Positions 17,308-26,738 of a stretch of DNA of 64,000 bases are shown piece after piece. The DNA comes from Elizabethkingia meningoseptica_A (GTDB lineage: Bacteria > Bacteroidota > Bacteroidia > Flavobacteriales > Weeksellaceae). The stretch is taken from NCBI RefSeq assembly GCF_045762675.1, contig NZ_JBJDLK010000002.1, forward strand, positions 124,001-188,000, read 5' to 3'. A program made the translations under genes and the position numbers. The notes below the pieces were generated by a model that saw only the letters and a list, made by a program, of their open reading frames with translations, did no database searches and had not been told where the DNA came from. Position 1 is the first letter of the stretch. The number at the start of each line of letters is the position of its first letter.

Positions 17308-18816
17308 TTACCAGCCTTCATTTTGTTTAATCACGCCATGGCTGTTTACGATTTCAACCTGAGGAACTGCCCATACATTATGTACAGCCGGGTTAAAGTT
17401 TCTCGGTGCCCAAACTTCTTTACCATTTATATCATGTAATGGTTTTGCATAAACATCTTTGGCATCCCCCCAACGTACAAGGTCTCTGTGACGGTCTGCC
17501 CATTCGCCTGCCAGTTCACAACGTCTTTCATGTTTCAGATCAGCCATTTTACAGCCGCTTTTAGGAGTAAGTCCTGCACGCTTTCTGATCATATTGATTT
17601 CCTGATCTGCATTCTGCCCCATCATTAACATTGCTTCTGCTTTTATCAGAATAACCTCAGCATATCGCATAATCGGAACAGCAAGATCTGTACACGGATA
17701 ATCCCCGTTTGAACTTACGTGTCCACTGTTCAATGGATATTTAAACGCATCCATGTATTTGTTAAACTGATATCCTGTTAATGAATTGGAAGAGGCATAG
17801 GTTCTTTCTTTTCCGTTAAATGTAAACTTATCTCCTATCGCCAGAATAGAAACATTTCTTCTAAGATCGCCGGTTTCATATTCCTTATAAAGTTCTTGTG
17901 TCGGCTGGAAATACCCCCAGCCGTTATATTCGCCCCAGCCTTTATTTTCCAGCATTACTCCCGGTAAAATACTTCCCCATGCTGTAAACTTAGGGGTACT
18001 TGGCTGTGACCAGATGTACTCTGAGCTATAGTTATTTTCTGCTTTGAAAACATCTGCATAATTGTTCAAAAGATTTCTGTTTCCTTTTGTCATTACTTCA
18101 TTTGCCCAATAAGCTGCATTTTTCCAGTCCTTCATAAACAAATACACTTTTGCCATCAGTGCCCATGCTGCTGCTTTATGTGGTCTTCCGTAATCTTTTG
18201 CCGGAAGCTCCTCCTGAGAAGGCAGTAATTCTGCTGCTTTTTTCAGATCATTTACAATATAATTGTAATTGTCCATCACATTTGCTGCTCTTGGGATCGG
18301 ATTTGGATCCGGTTCTTTTGTACGGTCTATAATAGGAACCCCGGCTTTTTCATTACCATAATTATAGGCCAGTTCAAAATACATCCGGCTGCTCATAAAT
18401 AAAGCTTCACCCAGGTATTTGTTTTTTACTGCTGCCGATGCCTGAATATTATCTACATTACGAATAACACGGTTTGCAATACCAATAACGGTATATCTTT
18501 TATTCCACTGCGTTTCCAGATCTCCCGCTGCAATATAATTGCTGCTGAAGTTCTTTGCATTATCCGCTTCACTCTTTGCTCTTCCCGTTACCATATCGTC
18601 GCTGGCATTGATAAACCAAAAAAGTCCTCTTCCGTAAAACTCTCCGTCATACAAAGGTTTGTACATAGCATTTGCACCTGTTACCAGATCGTTTTCAGTT
18701 TTCCAGAAACTCGCCTCTGTAGGAGTTCCTTCCGGCTGAACATCCAGATCACTTGTACATGATAACAGTACAGCAGAAATTCCGGACACTAAAAATATTT
18801 TATTGAAAAATTTCAT
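17308..18816 (-). CDS. RagB/SusD family nutrient-uptake lipoprotein
   Basis: 502 residues. Lipobox LLSC with Cys20, so a surface-exposed outer-membrane lipoprotein. N-terminal tetratricopeptide-like helices (YMFELAYNYGNEKAGVPII-type motif) and the C-terminal RKRAGL...ERRCELAGEWADRHRD signature (ERRxELAxE) are diagnostic of SusD. It caps the partner SusC channel encoded 19 bp upstream. The substrate is not encoded by an adjacent glycanase; nearby phospholipase and phosphatase genes suggest a phospholipid-derived or other organophosphate substrate, by inference. Confidence 0.94.
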   Translation of the reverse strand: MKFFNKIFLVSGISAVLLSCTSDLDVQPEGTPTEASFWKTENDLVTGANAMYKPLYDGEFYGRGLFWFINASDDMVTGRAKSEADNAKNFSSNYIAAGDLETQWNKRYTVIGIANRVIRNVDNIQASAAVKNKYLGEALFMSSRMYFELAYNYGNEKAGVPIIDRTKEPDPNPIPRAANVMDNYNYIVNDLKKAAELLPSQEELPAKDYGRPHKAAAWALMAKVYLFMKDWKNAAYWANEVMTKGNRNLLNNYADVFKAENNYSSEYIWSQPSTPKFTAWGSILPGVMLENKGWGEYNGWGYFQPTQELYKEYETGDLRRNVSILAIGDKFTFNGKERTYASSNSLTGYQFNKYMDAFKYPLNSGHVSSNGDYPCTDLAVPIMRYAEVILIKAEAMLMMGQNADQEINMIRKRAGLTPKSGCKMADLKHERRCELAGEWADRHRDLVRWGDAKDVYAKPLHDINGKEVWAPRNFNPAVHNVWAVPQVEIVNSHGVIKQNEGW

Positions 18817-18835
18817 CTTTTTACTTTTTTAAAAA

Positions 18836-21721
18836 TTATAACCCGATTTCTACACCGAAAATAAATGAGCGTGCCTGAGGATAACGCCCGGTATCGACAC
18901 CATAAGTATCCATTCCGACTTCAGGATCAAAACCTGTGTATTTGGTAATGGTAAACAGATTATTCGCGGTTAAATAAATCCTTACTTTATTTACGTTGAT
19001 TTTCTGATAGATTTCTTTTGGTAATGAATAACCTACTGTAAGGTTCTTTAGCCTCAGGTAAGATCCGTCTTCTACATAGAAATCAGATACTTTGGAATAG
19101 TTACCGCCAGGATCCCCGTGTACCAGTCTCGGAATATTGGTATTGGTATTTTGTGGTGTCCATGCGTTCAGAATATCTCTTTCCATGTTATAATTCTGCC
19201 CTGTTCCGCCCGGATTTAATGAAATAAATTTCAGTCCGTTGAATATTTTATTTCCCTGAACACCCTGGAAGAATACATTCAGATCAAAATTTTTCCACGT
19301 CATGTTATAAGATAATCCGTAAGAAAATTTAGGATAAGGATTTCCAAGGTTTACAAAATCATCATTGTTAAGGGTACCTGTATTTCCCGACTTTTTCAGG
19401 AACTTAATATCACCAGGTTTAGCATTTGGCTGTATAAGGTTACCATTGGCATCTTTATAATTATTAATCTCCTCCTGAGAGTTAAAGATGCCATCTGTTT
19501 TATAGCCATAGTAAGAATATAACGATTCTCCTACTTTCACGCGTGTAGGTTTCAATACACCTCTCACCGCATTATTGATGAATATTTCATCAACATCCGC
19601 TAACTGCTTCACCGTATTCTTTAGCTGGCTGAATGTCGCTCCGATGGAATAACTGAAATCTCCGGTATTTTTACTGTTATAGTTAATTCCCAATTCATAA
19701 CCCCTGTCTCTGAATAACCCGGCATTAACATACTGGTTGCTGTACGTTGCCGTACTCGGCAGGCTTACGTTAAAGATCTGGTCTTTGGAGTTCTTTACGA
19801 AATAATCGAATTGAAGAGAGAGACTGTTTTGCAGGAATGAAGCATCCAAACCAAAGTTGGTCTGTTCGGATTTCCCCCATTTCAGATTTGGATTAGGACG
19901 TGTTGTTGCGTAGTAAGCAATATTTTGTGAAGGGTCCTGGCCAAAGATAATATTGTTATCCCTTGTCATCAATGGATTTACCGCCTGTGAAGAAATTCCG
20001 CCAAGATTCCCCAGAATACCATAACTTCCTCTAAGCTTTAGGTTAGACAACCATGAGATATCCTGCATGAAGTTTTCTCTGGATAATACCCAGGCCCCGG
20101 AAATAGCGTAATAATTGGCAAAACGGTTTTGTTTAGCCACCATTGAAGAGCCATCCCGTCTTCCCAATACGCTAATGATATATTTCCCTGCATAATCATA
20201 ATTGATTCTTGCAAGATAGGAAACAAGCGCCTGCTGATATTTATAACTCGAAATATCTTTATTGGTATCTGCAGCATTCTGAAGATATCTGAATACTTCT
20301 GCCTCACTTCTGAAGTCATAGGCTTTTGCCACAAAACCATCATCTGTAGTTTTCTGGAATGTGAATCCCCCCAGGAAGTCAAAATTATGTTTTCCAAAAG
20401 ATACTTTATAAGTAAGGAGCTGCTCGGCAAGTGATGTCGATGAATTATTGGCCTGATACTCTAAATTGTTGGTATCAAATATTTTCCCAACCTCCAGTAC
20501 TCTTGAAGTAAAATTCTTGATATTTCCAATTCGGAAGGTTTGGGAGAAATTTGATCTGAATTTCAGATTCTTTGCCAGTGTAACTTCTACATACGGGTTA
20601 ATTAAAATTTCGTGTGTAGGATTTTTAATGCTTATTCTTTTAAGATAAGCTACGGGGTTAATCATATCTCCGTAACCTCCGGCAACATCAATTGGTAATC
20701 CGGAAAAAGCACCGGTTGGTGTATATACAGGTACATTTGGCGGATAATACATGGCTGCGACAACAGCACCTGTATAACCACTTTTGGTATCCGCTGTATT
20801 TCCGTCGGAGTAATTGTAATACATGTTCTCTCCTATGGTTAACCAGTCTTTTACTTTATGTTCGGAGTTTATTCTGAAATTGTAGCGTTTTGCCTGTGTA
20901 TTTAAAAGAATACCTTCCAGATTTCTGTGATTCATTCCGACAAAGAATCTGGATTTATCATTTCCGCCACTAAGGTTAAGGTTATATTCCTGAATCGTTC
21001 CTGTACGGAATATTTCATTCATCCAGTCTGTTCTGGTTACTCTTCCGTCCGGATATTTTTCAGGATTAAAAGCTAATGGCAGGCTGTTAAGCTTTCCTGC
21101 ATTCTCATACGCTTTGTACATTACATCCTGAAATTCGGCTGCATTTAAAGATTTCTTTAGTTTCCAGGCATTATTTATACCATATTTAACATCAAAATCT
21201 ACTGTAAGGTTTCCTTTCTTTCCTTTTTTAGTGGTAATCAGAATAACCCCGCCTGAAGATCTTGCACCATAAATAGCTGCCGAAGCATCTTTCAGTACAG
21301 AAATATCCTGAATATCGTTGGGATTAATGGAAGGCGTTCCATTGAAAACTACACCATCTACTACGTACAAAGGAGTTTCACCATTGATCCCTCCCAGACC
21401 ACGAATATTTACTTTCGGAGAACCATTGGGATCACCTCCTTCATTCACAACCGTTACTCCGGGAGCTTTTCCCTGAAGCACTTCACCTACTCCGGATAAT
21501 GATCTGGAAGTAAGCTTGTCCAGTGAAGCTTCGGTAACCGCACCTGAAACTTTGCTTTTTTTCTGCGTTCCATAGCCGACAACAATTACCTCATCTATGG
21601 ACTTTTCTTTTAAACTGTCTTTCTTCTGAGCAAGCAATAAAGGCGAAGCCGATATTGCACCAATTAACAACCCACGACTGGCGAAATAAGCTACCGAGAC
21701 AGGGACTTTAAATACTTTCAT
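18836..21721 (-). CDS. SusC/RagA family TonB-linked outer-membrane protein
   Basis: 961 residues from the ATG at 21721. The frame extends upstream to a TTG at 21745, but that codon lies within a probable -7 box (21743-21750), so the later ATG is preferred. After a signal peptide (ending LLLAQ) comes a TonB box (EVIVVGYGTQKKSKVSGAV), the plug with LYVVDGVVFNG and the SusC motif DIQDISVLKDASAAIYGARS, then a large barrel ending FIFGVEIGL. The usual N-terminal carboxypeptidase-D-like domain of SusC proteins is absent, so this is a short form. It forms an operon with the SusD gene downstream. Confidence 0.93.
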   Translation of the reverse strand: MKVFKVPVSVAYFASRGLLIGAISASPLLLAQKKDSLKEKSIDEVIVVGYGTQKKSKVSGAVTEASLDKLTSRSLSGVGEVLQGKAPGVTVVNEGGDPNGSPKVNIRGLGGINGETPLYVVDGVVFNGTPSINPNDIQDISVLKDASAAIYGARSSGGVILITTKKGKKGNLTVDFDVKYGINNAWKLKKSLNAAEFQDVMYKAYENAGKLNSLPLAFNPEKYPDGRVTRTDWMNEIFRTGTIQEYNLNLSGGNDKSRFFVGMNHRNLEGILLNTQAKRYNFRINSEHKVKDWLTIGENMYYNYSDGNTADTKSGYTGAVVAAMYYPPNVPVYTPTGAFSGLPIDVAGGYGDMINPVAYLKRISIKNPTHEILINPYVEVTLAKNLKFRSNFSQTFRIGNIKNFTSRVLEVGKIFDTNNLEYQANNSSTSLAEQLLTYKVSFGKHNFDFLGGFTFQKTTDDGFVAKAYDFRSEAEVFRYLQNAADTNKDISSYKYQQALVSYLARINYDYAGKYIISVLGRRDGSSMVAKQNRFANYYAISGAWVLSRENFMQDISWLSNLKLRGSYGILGNLGGISSQAVNPLMTRDNNIIFGQDPSQNIAYYATTRPNPNLKWGKSEQTNFGLDASFLQNSLSLQFDYFVKNSKDQIFNVSLPSTATYSNQYVNAGLFRDRGYELGINYNSKNTGDFSYSIGATFSQLKNTVKQLADVDEIFINNAVRGVLKPTRVKVGESLYSYYGYKTDGIFNSQEEINNYKDANGNLIQPNAKPGDIKFLKKSGNTGTLNNDDFVNLGNPYPKFSYGLSYNMTWKNFDLNVFFQGVQGNKIFNGLKFISLNPGGTGQNYNMERDILNAWTPQNTNTNIPRLVHGDPGGNYSKVSDFYVEDGSYLRLKNLTVGYSLPKEIYQKINVNKVRIYLTANNLFTITKYTGFDPEVGMDTYGVDTGRYPQARSFIFGVEIGL

Positions 21722-21742
21722 GGCATCCATTTTAATTAGATG

Positions 21743-21750
21743 CAAAATTA
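21743..21750 (-). promoter_or_regulatory. Possible -7 box of the SusC/SusD operon
   Basis: TAATTTTG on the minus strand fits TAnnTTTG. It is 21 bp before the preferred SusC ATG. No clear -33 TTG at the normal distance. Confidence 0.4.
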
Positions 21751-21948
21751 GATTGTCACCTTGCGGTATTACATTAAGAAGATCTTATGTTTTCATTAAG
21801 AAAGATTAACAGTTTTTGCAAACAAAGAGCAGCTCTGTTTATTAATTACTTATTTATCAGGAAAATAAGCATTTAATATAATCATTGTATTGATATAAAA
21901 TCATAATGAAGCATTAATTTTATTTTAAGTTTTGAGTCGGCTGTTAAT

Positions 21949-22707
21949 TTAATCAGAAATTACAACTGTAATTCCCATGTCCTCAAGATTTTCTCTGGTC
22001 TCAGCATCAATATTACGGTCTGTAATAATTGTATCTACTCTGTCCAGATCGGCAATTTTCCCAAATCCTTTTTTATTGATCTTGGATGAATCTGCCAGCA
22101 CAATTACTTTCTCCGCACATTCTATCATCGCCTGATTAAGATGTGCTTCGGCTGCACTGGAACAGCTGATCCCAAAGTCCAGATCAATACCATCAACTCC
22201 CAGAAATAGTTTATGACACGAGAACTGTTTTAATACCGATTCCGATATGGCGCCTACAATAGAAGTTGAGCTTTTTCTTACTTCTCCGCCTAACTGGATA
22301 ATATTAATATTAGGCATTGTACATAATTCCAGGGCTACACGCAAAGAGGATGTAAGAACAGTCAGTTTTTGAAAACTTTCCAGTGTACGTGCCAGATAGT
22401 GTATCGTGGTTCCTGATGCCAGTATTATAGAATCATTTTCATCTATAATCTTTGAAGCTTCTTTTGCGATCGCTTTTTTAACCTCAACATTAATATTTTC
22501 TTTCTCACTCACATTTTTTTCATAGGCAAAACGCGACTGTTTACTTGCGCCACCATGGGTTCTGTGCAATAAGCCCAGACTTTCCAGATAACTTAAATCC
22601 TTTCGAATAGTTACGGATGAAACATTATATTTCTCGCAAAGGTCCTGCACCAATACATATTCTTTCTTCTCCAGTTCTTTAAGGATATTATCGTGACGAG
22701 CTATCAT
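21949..22707 (-). CDS. glpR: DeoR/GlpR family transcriptional repressor
   Basis: 252 residues. N-terminal DeoR winged helix (about 1-57): LVQDLCEKYNVSSVTIRKDL and LHRTHGG. The C-terminal sugar-phosphate sensing domain has LASGTTIHYLARTL, LTSSLRVALEL, ADSSKINKKGFG and ITD motifs. It is divergent from glpD with 117 bp between them, the normal arrangement of a glycerol-3-phosphate-responsive repressor. Ligand assignment to glycerol-3-phosphate rests on that context. Confidence 0.88.
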   Translation of the reverse strand: MIARHDNILKELEKKEYVLVQDLCEKYNVSSVTIRKDLSYLESLGLLHRTHGGASKQSRFAYEKNVSEKENINVEVKKAIAKEASKIIDENDSIILASGTTIHYLARTLESFQKLTVLTSSLRVALELCTMPNINIIQLGGEVRKSSTSIVGAISESVLKQFSCHKLFLGVDGIDLDFGISCSSAAEAHLNQAMIECAEKVIVLADSSKINKKGFGKIADLDRVDTIITDRNIDAETRENLEDMGITVVISD

Positions 22708-22728
22708 GTGGGTTCATTTTAAGTATCA

Positions 22729-22736
22729 AAAATAAA
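22729..22736 (-). promoter_or_regulatory. -7 box of the glpR-like gene
   Basis: TATTTTTG on the minus strand, 21 bp before the regulator ATG, matching TAnnTTTG. Confidence 0.45.
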
Positions 22737-22771
22737 GAAAATAATTTTTAAATAAAAAAATGAAAAGTTTC

Positions 22772-22781
22772 GAAATATTTC
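22772..22781. promoter_or_regulatory. Candidate GlpR operator upstream of glpD
   Basis: GAAATATTTC, a perfect 10-bp palindrome, lies between the divergent regulator and glpD genes. The spacer also repeats ACGAAA (22805-22810 and 22830-22835). Repressor binding here is inferred from position only. Confidence 0.35.
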
Positions 22782-22824
22782 ATATTTTTACAAAAAGCAA
22801 TCAAACGAAATAAAATAAAACAAA

Positions 22825-24432
22825 ATGAAACGAAAAGAAGAGCTTGAAAAGATTTCACAGCAACAGGAATGGGACTTTATAATCATTGGCGGTGGCGCCA
22901 GTGGTTTAGGTTCAGCTCTGGATGCTGCTACAAGAGGCTTCAAAACCTTGTTACTGGAATCCCATGACTTTGCAAAAGCTACTTCAAGCCGAAGCACCAA
23001 ACTGGTTCATGGAGGCGTAAGATATCTTGCACAGGGAAATATAGACCTTGTAAGGGAAGCATTGTTTGAAAGAGGACTTTTGGCTAAAAATGCTGCGCAT
23101 CTGGTTAAAAATCAGTCCTTCATTATCCCTAACTATAACTGGTGGGGCGGTATTTATTACAAGATAGGATTATCTATTTACGATTTTCTGGCGGGGAAAC
23201 TTAGTCTGGGAAAAACAAGATATATAAACAAAGCAAAAACAGTTGAGAAACTACCGACTATAGAACAGAAAGGTTTAGCCAGTGGTGTTGTTTATCAGGA
23301 TGGTCAGTTTGACGATTCTCGTCTGGCCATTAACCTGGCTCAGACCATTGCAGAAAACGGAGGTACTGTGGTTAACTACACAAAGGTTGTTAATCTGCTG
23401 AAAAATGAAAATAACAAAATTACAGGTGTTGTTGCTGAAGATCAGTTTACAAAAGAACGTTATGAAATCAAGGCAAAAGCCGTAGTGAACGCTACCGGTG
23501 TATTTACCAATGACATTCTTAATATGAGCAACCCGAAACACGGTAAATTTGTTGTACCAAGTCAGGGAATTCATTTGGTACTGGACAAGTCTTTCTTAAA
23601 GAGTAATGATGCTATTATGATCCCTAAAACCTCTGACGGCAGGGTTCTTTTCGTCGTTCCATGGCATGAAAGAGCCTTAATCGGAACAACTGATACTTTA
23701 GTGGATGAACCGAGTTTCGAACCGAAAGCGCTGGATTCCGAAATTGATTTCGTTTTGAGTACCGCAAGACAATATTTGTCTAAAAAACCGACAAAAGAAG
23801 ATGTATTATGTGTATTTGCAGGTTTAAGACCTCTTGCGGCGCCAAAAGACGGCGGTAAAAGCACCAAAGAAGTTTCCAGAAGCCATAAGGTTATTGTAGC
23901 CGATACAGGTCTTGTAACGATTACGGGCGGAAAATGGACAACTTACAGACAAATGTCTGAAGATACTATTGATAAAGCTATTGAAGTTCATCAGCTGAAA
24001 AAAATACCATCAAAAACCAAAGATCTTTCTATTCACGGAAATATGCCAGCCAGTCAGGTAGACAGAAGCAATCACCTGTATGTATACGGTTCGGATATTC
24101 CGGCTATAAAAGCATTACAACAGGAAAAAGCGGAATATGCCGAAAGAATTCACCCAAAACATGAATTTACTGTGGCAGAAGTAGTCTGGGCGATCAGAAA
24201 AGAAATGGCAGAAACTATAGAGGATGTACTGGCGAGAAGAGTAAGATTACTTTTCCTGGATGCAAGAGCTGCAATTGATTCTGCACGTAAAGTAGCCGGA
24301 ATTTTTGCCAGTGAACTGGGATGGGATGAACAGAAAACAGAAAAAGAAGTGCAGGATTTTATTTCTTTAGCTAAAGGATATCTTCTTGTACCTTATACAA
24401 TTAACGATATGGAAAACAATAACAGAAACTAA
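22825..24432 (+). CDS. glpD: Glycerol-3-phosphate dehydrogenase (FAD, respiratory)
   Basis: 535 residues. FAD-binding Rossmann motif GGGASGLG at residues 22-29 is followed by the GlpD signature FAKATSSRSTKLVHGGVRYL. GTTDT and ITGGKWTTYRQM are also typical, and the C-terminal domain is present. It oxidises glycerol-3-phosphate to dihydroxyacetone phosphate and passes electrons to the quinone pool at the inner face of the cytoplasmic membrane. First gene of glpD-glpK-glpF, divergent from the DeoR regulator. Confidence 0.96.
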   Translation: MKRKEELEKISQQQEWDFIIIGGGASGLGSALDAATRGFKTLLLESHDFAKATSSRSTKLVHGGVRYLAQGNIDLVREALFERGLLAKNAAHLVKNQSFIIPNYNWWGGIYYKIGLSIYDFLAGKLSLGKTRYINKAKTVEKLPTIEQKGLASGVVYQDGQFDDSRLAINLAQTIAENGGTVVNYTKVVNLLKNENNKITGVVAEDQFTKERYEIKAKAVVNATGVFTNDILNMSNPKHGKFVVPSQGIHLVLDKSFLKSNDAIMIPKTSDGRVLFVVPWHERALIGTTDTLVDEPSFEPKALDSEIDFVLSTARQYLSKKPTKEDVLCVFAGLRPLAAPKDGGKSTKEVSRSHKVIVADTGLVTITGGKWTTYRQMSEDTIDKAIEVHQLKKIPSKTKDLSIHGNMPASQVDRSNHLYVYGSDIPAIKALQQEKAEYAERIHPKHEFTVAEVVWAIRKEMAETIEDVLARRVRLLFLDARAAIDSARKVAGIFASELGWDEQKTEKEVQDFISLAKGYLLVPYTINDMENNNRN

Positions 24433-24436
24433 CACA

Positions 24437-25933
24437 ATGGATGAAAAACTAATTTTAGCACTAGATCAGGGGACAACTTCTTCAAGAGCAATTCTGTTCA
24501 ACAAGAATGGAGAAATAAAATTTGTCTCACAAAAGAACTTTGAACAAATATTCCCTACACCGGGATGGGTAGAACACGATCCGAATGAGATATGGTCTTC
24601 CCAGATTTCCGTTGCGGCAGAAGTAATTGCAAAAGCCGGAATTTCGGGTCTGGAAGTTGCTGCCATAGGAATCACAAACCAAAGAGAAACCACTGTTGTA
24701 TGGGACAGACATACCAGTGAACCTATTTATAATGCTATTGTATGGCAGGACAGAAGAACATCCAAATACTGCGACGAACTAAAATCCCAGGGACACACAG
24801 ATGAAATAAAAGAAAAAACAGGACTTGTTCTGGACGCTTATTTTTCTGCCACTAAACTAAAATGGATACTAGATAATGTAGAAGGTGCCAGAGAAAAAGC
24901 CGAAGCTGGCGATCTTTGTTTTGGCACAGTCGATACATGGCTGATATGGAAACTGACAAGAGGAAAAATGTTTATTACCGATGTTTCCAATGCCAGCAGA
25001 ACCATGTTGTTCAACATCCATAAAATGGATTGGGATGATGATTTACTGAAATTGTTTAATATTCCAAAGGCTATTCTCCCGGAGGTAAAACAAAGCAGTG
25101 AAGTATATGGTGAAACCGCTACTACCCTTTTCTCTACAAAGATTCCGATTGCAGGAATCGCGGGTGACCAGCAGGCTGCTTTATTCGGACAAATGTGTAC
25201 TAAGCCGGGAATGGTAAAAAACACATACGGAACAGGCTGTTTTCTGTTAATGAATACAGGTAACGAGGCTGTCTCTTCAAAAAACAATCTGTTGACTACT
25301 GTAGCCTGGAAAATTAATGGCGAAGTCAGCTATGCACTTGAAGGAAGTGTTTTTGTTGGAGGAGCTGCCATACAGTGGCTGAGAGATGGTTTAAAAATTA
25401 TTCATAATGCAGCAGAAGTAAGTACTCTTGCGGGAAGCGTTAAGGATAATGGCGGTGTTTACTTTGTTCCTGCACTTACAGGACTTGGAGCACCTTACTG
25501 GGATCAATATGCACGCGGAACCATTGTAGGGATAACACGCGGAACAACTGATGCTCATGTTGCAAGAGCAACTTTAGAGGGAATTGCTTTTCAGGTATAT
25601 GATATCGTAAAGGCTATGGAAGCCGATGCAGGAACAGAAAGCTCGGAACTGCGTGTAGATGGTGGTGCCTCTGCAAGCAATCTGTTGATGCAAATACAAT
25701 CTGATTTATTTGGTTTTAAAATTATTCGTCCGCAGACACTGGAGACCACTGCACTGGGAGCAGCATATCTGGCCGGACTTGCAGTTGGCTTCTGGGAAAG
25801 TATAGATGAAATTCAGTCTCAGTGGATTATTGAGAAGGAATTCCAGCCTGCACTGGAAAAAGATCAGGTAAACAAAATGATCAACTCATGGCACAGAGCT
25901 GTAGAGCGTTCACAAGCCTGGACTGAAGAATAA
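24437..25933 (+). CDS. glpK: Glycerol kinase
   Basis: 498 residues from the ATG at 24437, 4 nt after the glpD stop. An upstream in-frame extension to 24386 exists but would overlap glpD and lacks conservation; the family starts with MDEKLILALDQGTTSSRA. FGGY-kinase motifs are all present: the phosphate loop DQGTTSSRAILF, TNQRETTVVWDR, WQDRRTSKYCDEL, GIAGDQQAALFGQ and RVDGGASASNLLMQIQSD. It phosphorylates glycerol entering via GlpF to glycerol-3-phosphate, the GlpD substrate. Length is normal. Confidence 0.97.
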   Translation: MDEKLILALDQGTTSSRAILFNKNGEIKFVSQKNFEQIFPTPGWVEHDPNEIWSSQISVAAEVIAKAGISGLEVAAIGITNQRETTVVWDRHTSEPIYNAIVWQDRRTSKYCDELKSQGHTDEIKEKTGLVLDAYFSATKLKWILDNVEGAREKAEAGDLCFGTVDTWLIWKLTRGKMFITDVSNASRTMLFNIHKMDWDDDLLKLFNIPKAILPEVKQSSEVYGETATTLFSTKIPIAGIAGDQQAALFGQMCTKPGMVKNTYGTGCFLLMNTGNEAVSSKNNLLTTVAWKINGEVSYALEGSVFVGGAAIQWLRDGLKIIHNAAEVSTLAGSVKDNGGVYFVPALTGLGAPYWDQYARGTIVGITRGTTDAHVARATLEGIAFQVYDIVKAMEADAGTESSELRVDGGASASNLLMQIQSDLFGFKIIRPQTLETTALGAAYLAGLAVGFWESIDEIQSQWIIEKEFQPALEKDQVNKMINSWHRAVERSQAWTEE

Positions 25934-25965
25934 GATAACACTAACTCGTTAAAAAAATATACGAT

Positions 25966-26697
25966 ATGACTCCATTCATCGCAGAAATTATCGGCACCAT
26001 GCTTCTTATTCTTTTAGGAAACGGTGTAGTAGCCAATGTTGTATTAAAAGACACTAAAGGAAATAACTCCGGCTGGATTGTAATTACTACAGCCTGGGCG
26101 CTGGCTGTTTTTGTTGGTGTTACCGTTGCCGGACCTGTTAGCGGCGCTCACCTCAACCCTGCTGTAACGATTGGCTTGGCAGTTGCCAAAAAATTCTCAT
26201 GGAACCTGGTTCCTTCCTATATTACTGCACAAATGATCGGTGCAATGGCTGGTGCTTTTTTAGTATGGCTTTTTCATAAAGATCATTTTGCCATTACGGA
26301 AGATGAAGGCGGAAAACTGGCTTGCTTCAGTACAATTCCCGCTATTTCAAAACCGGTTTCCAATCTTATCAGTGAAATTATCGGAACTTTTGTTCTTGTT
26401 TTCGTTGTATTCTATATCAGCGATGCCCATATTGCTATTGCCGGTGACCCGTCTGCAAAGATCGGTCTGGGAACAGTTGGTGCGCTGCCTGTTGCATTTC
26501 TGGTTTGGGCAATTGGTTTGTCTTTAGGTGGAACTACCGGGTATGCTATAAATCCCGCAAGAGATTTAGGCCCGAGAATTATGCATGCAATTTTACCTGT
26601 TAAAGGAAGCAGCCAATGGTCATATGCATGGATTCCCATTATAGGACCTGTTACAGGTGCTGTAATTGCAGCACTATTATTTAACTGTTTTCAATAA
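25966..26697 (+). CDS. glpF: Glycerol facilitator (MIP family)
   Basis: 243 residues with six membrane helices. Both pore loops carry NPA: SGAHLNPAVTIG and YAINPARDLGPR. The Asp after the second NPA (NPARD) is the residue that marks glyceroporins rather than strict water channels. It lies 32 bp after glpK in the same operon and would bring glycerol across the inner membrane for the kinase. Confidence 0.95.
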   Translation: MTPFIAEIIGTMLLILLGNGVVANVVLKDTKGNNSGWIVITTAWALAVFVGVTVAGPVSGAHLNPAVTIGLAVAKKFSWNLVPSYITAQMIGAMAGAFLVWLFHKDHFAITEDEGGKLACFSTIPAISKPVSNLISEIIGTFVLVFVVFYISDAHIAIAGDPSAKIGLGTVGALPVAFLVWAIGLSLGGTTGYAINPARDLGPRIMHAILPVKGSSQWSYAWIPIIGPVTGAVIAALLFNCFQ

Positions 26698-26738
26698 ATA
26701 GCTGTTACTGAGAAAGATCACTAAAAACACATAATAAA

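Noticed and set aside
24838..25287. 149-codon open frame antisense to glpK
   Set aside because: It is the complement of a strongly conserved kinase gene and has no family-like text; codon bias of glpK explains it.
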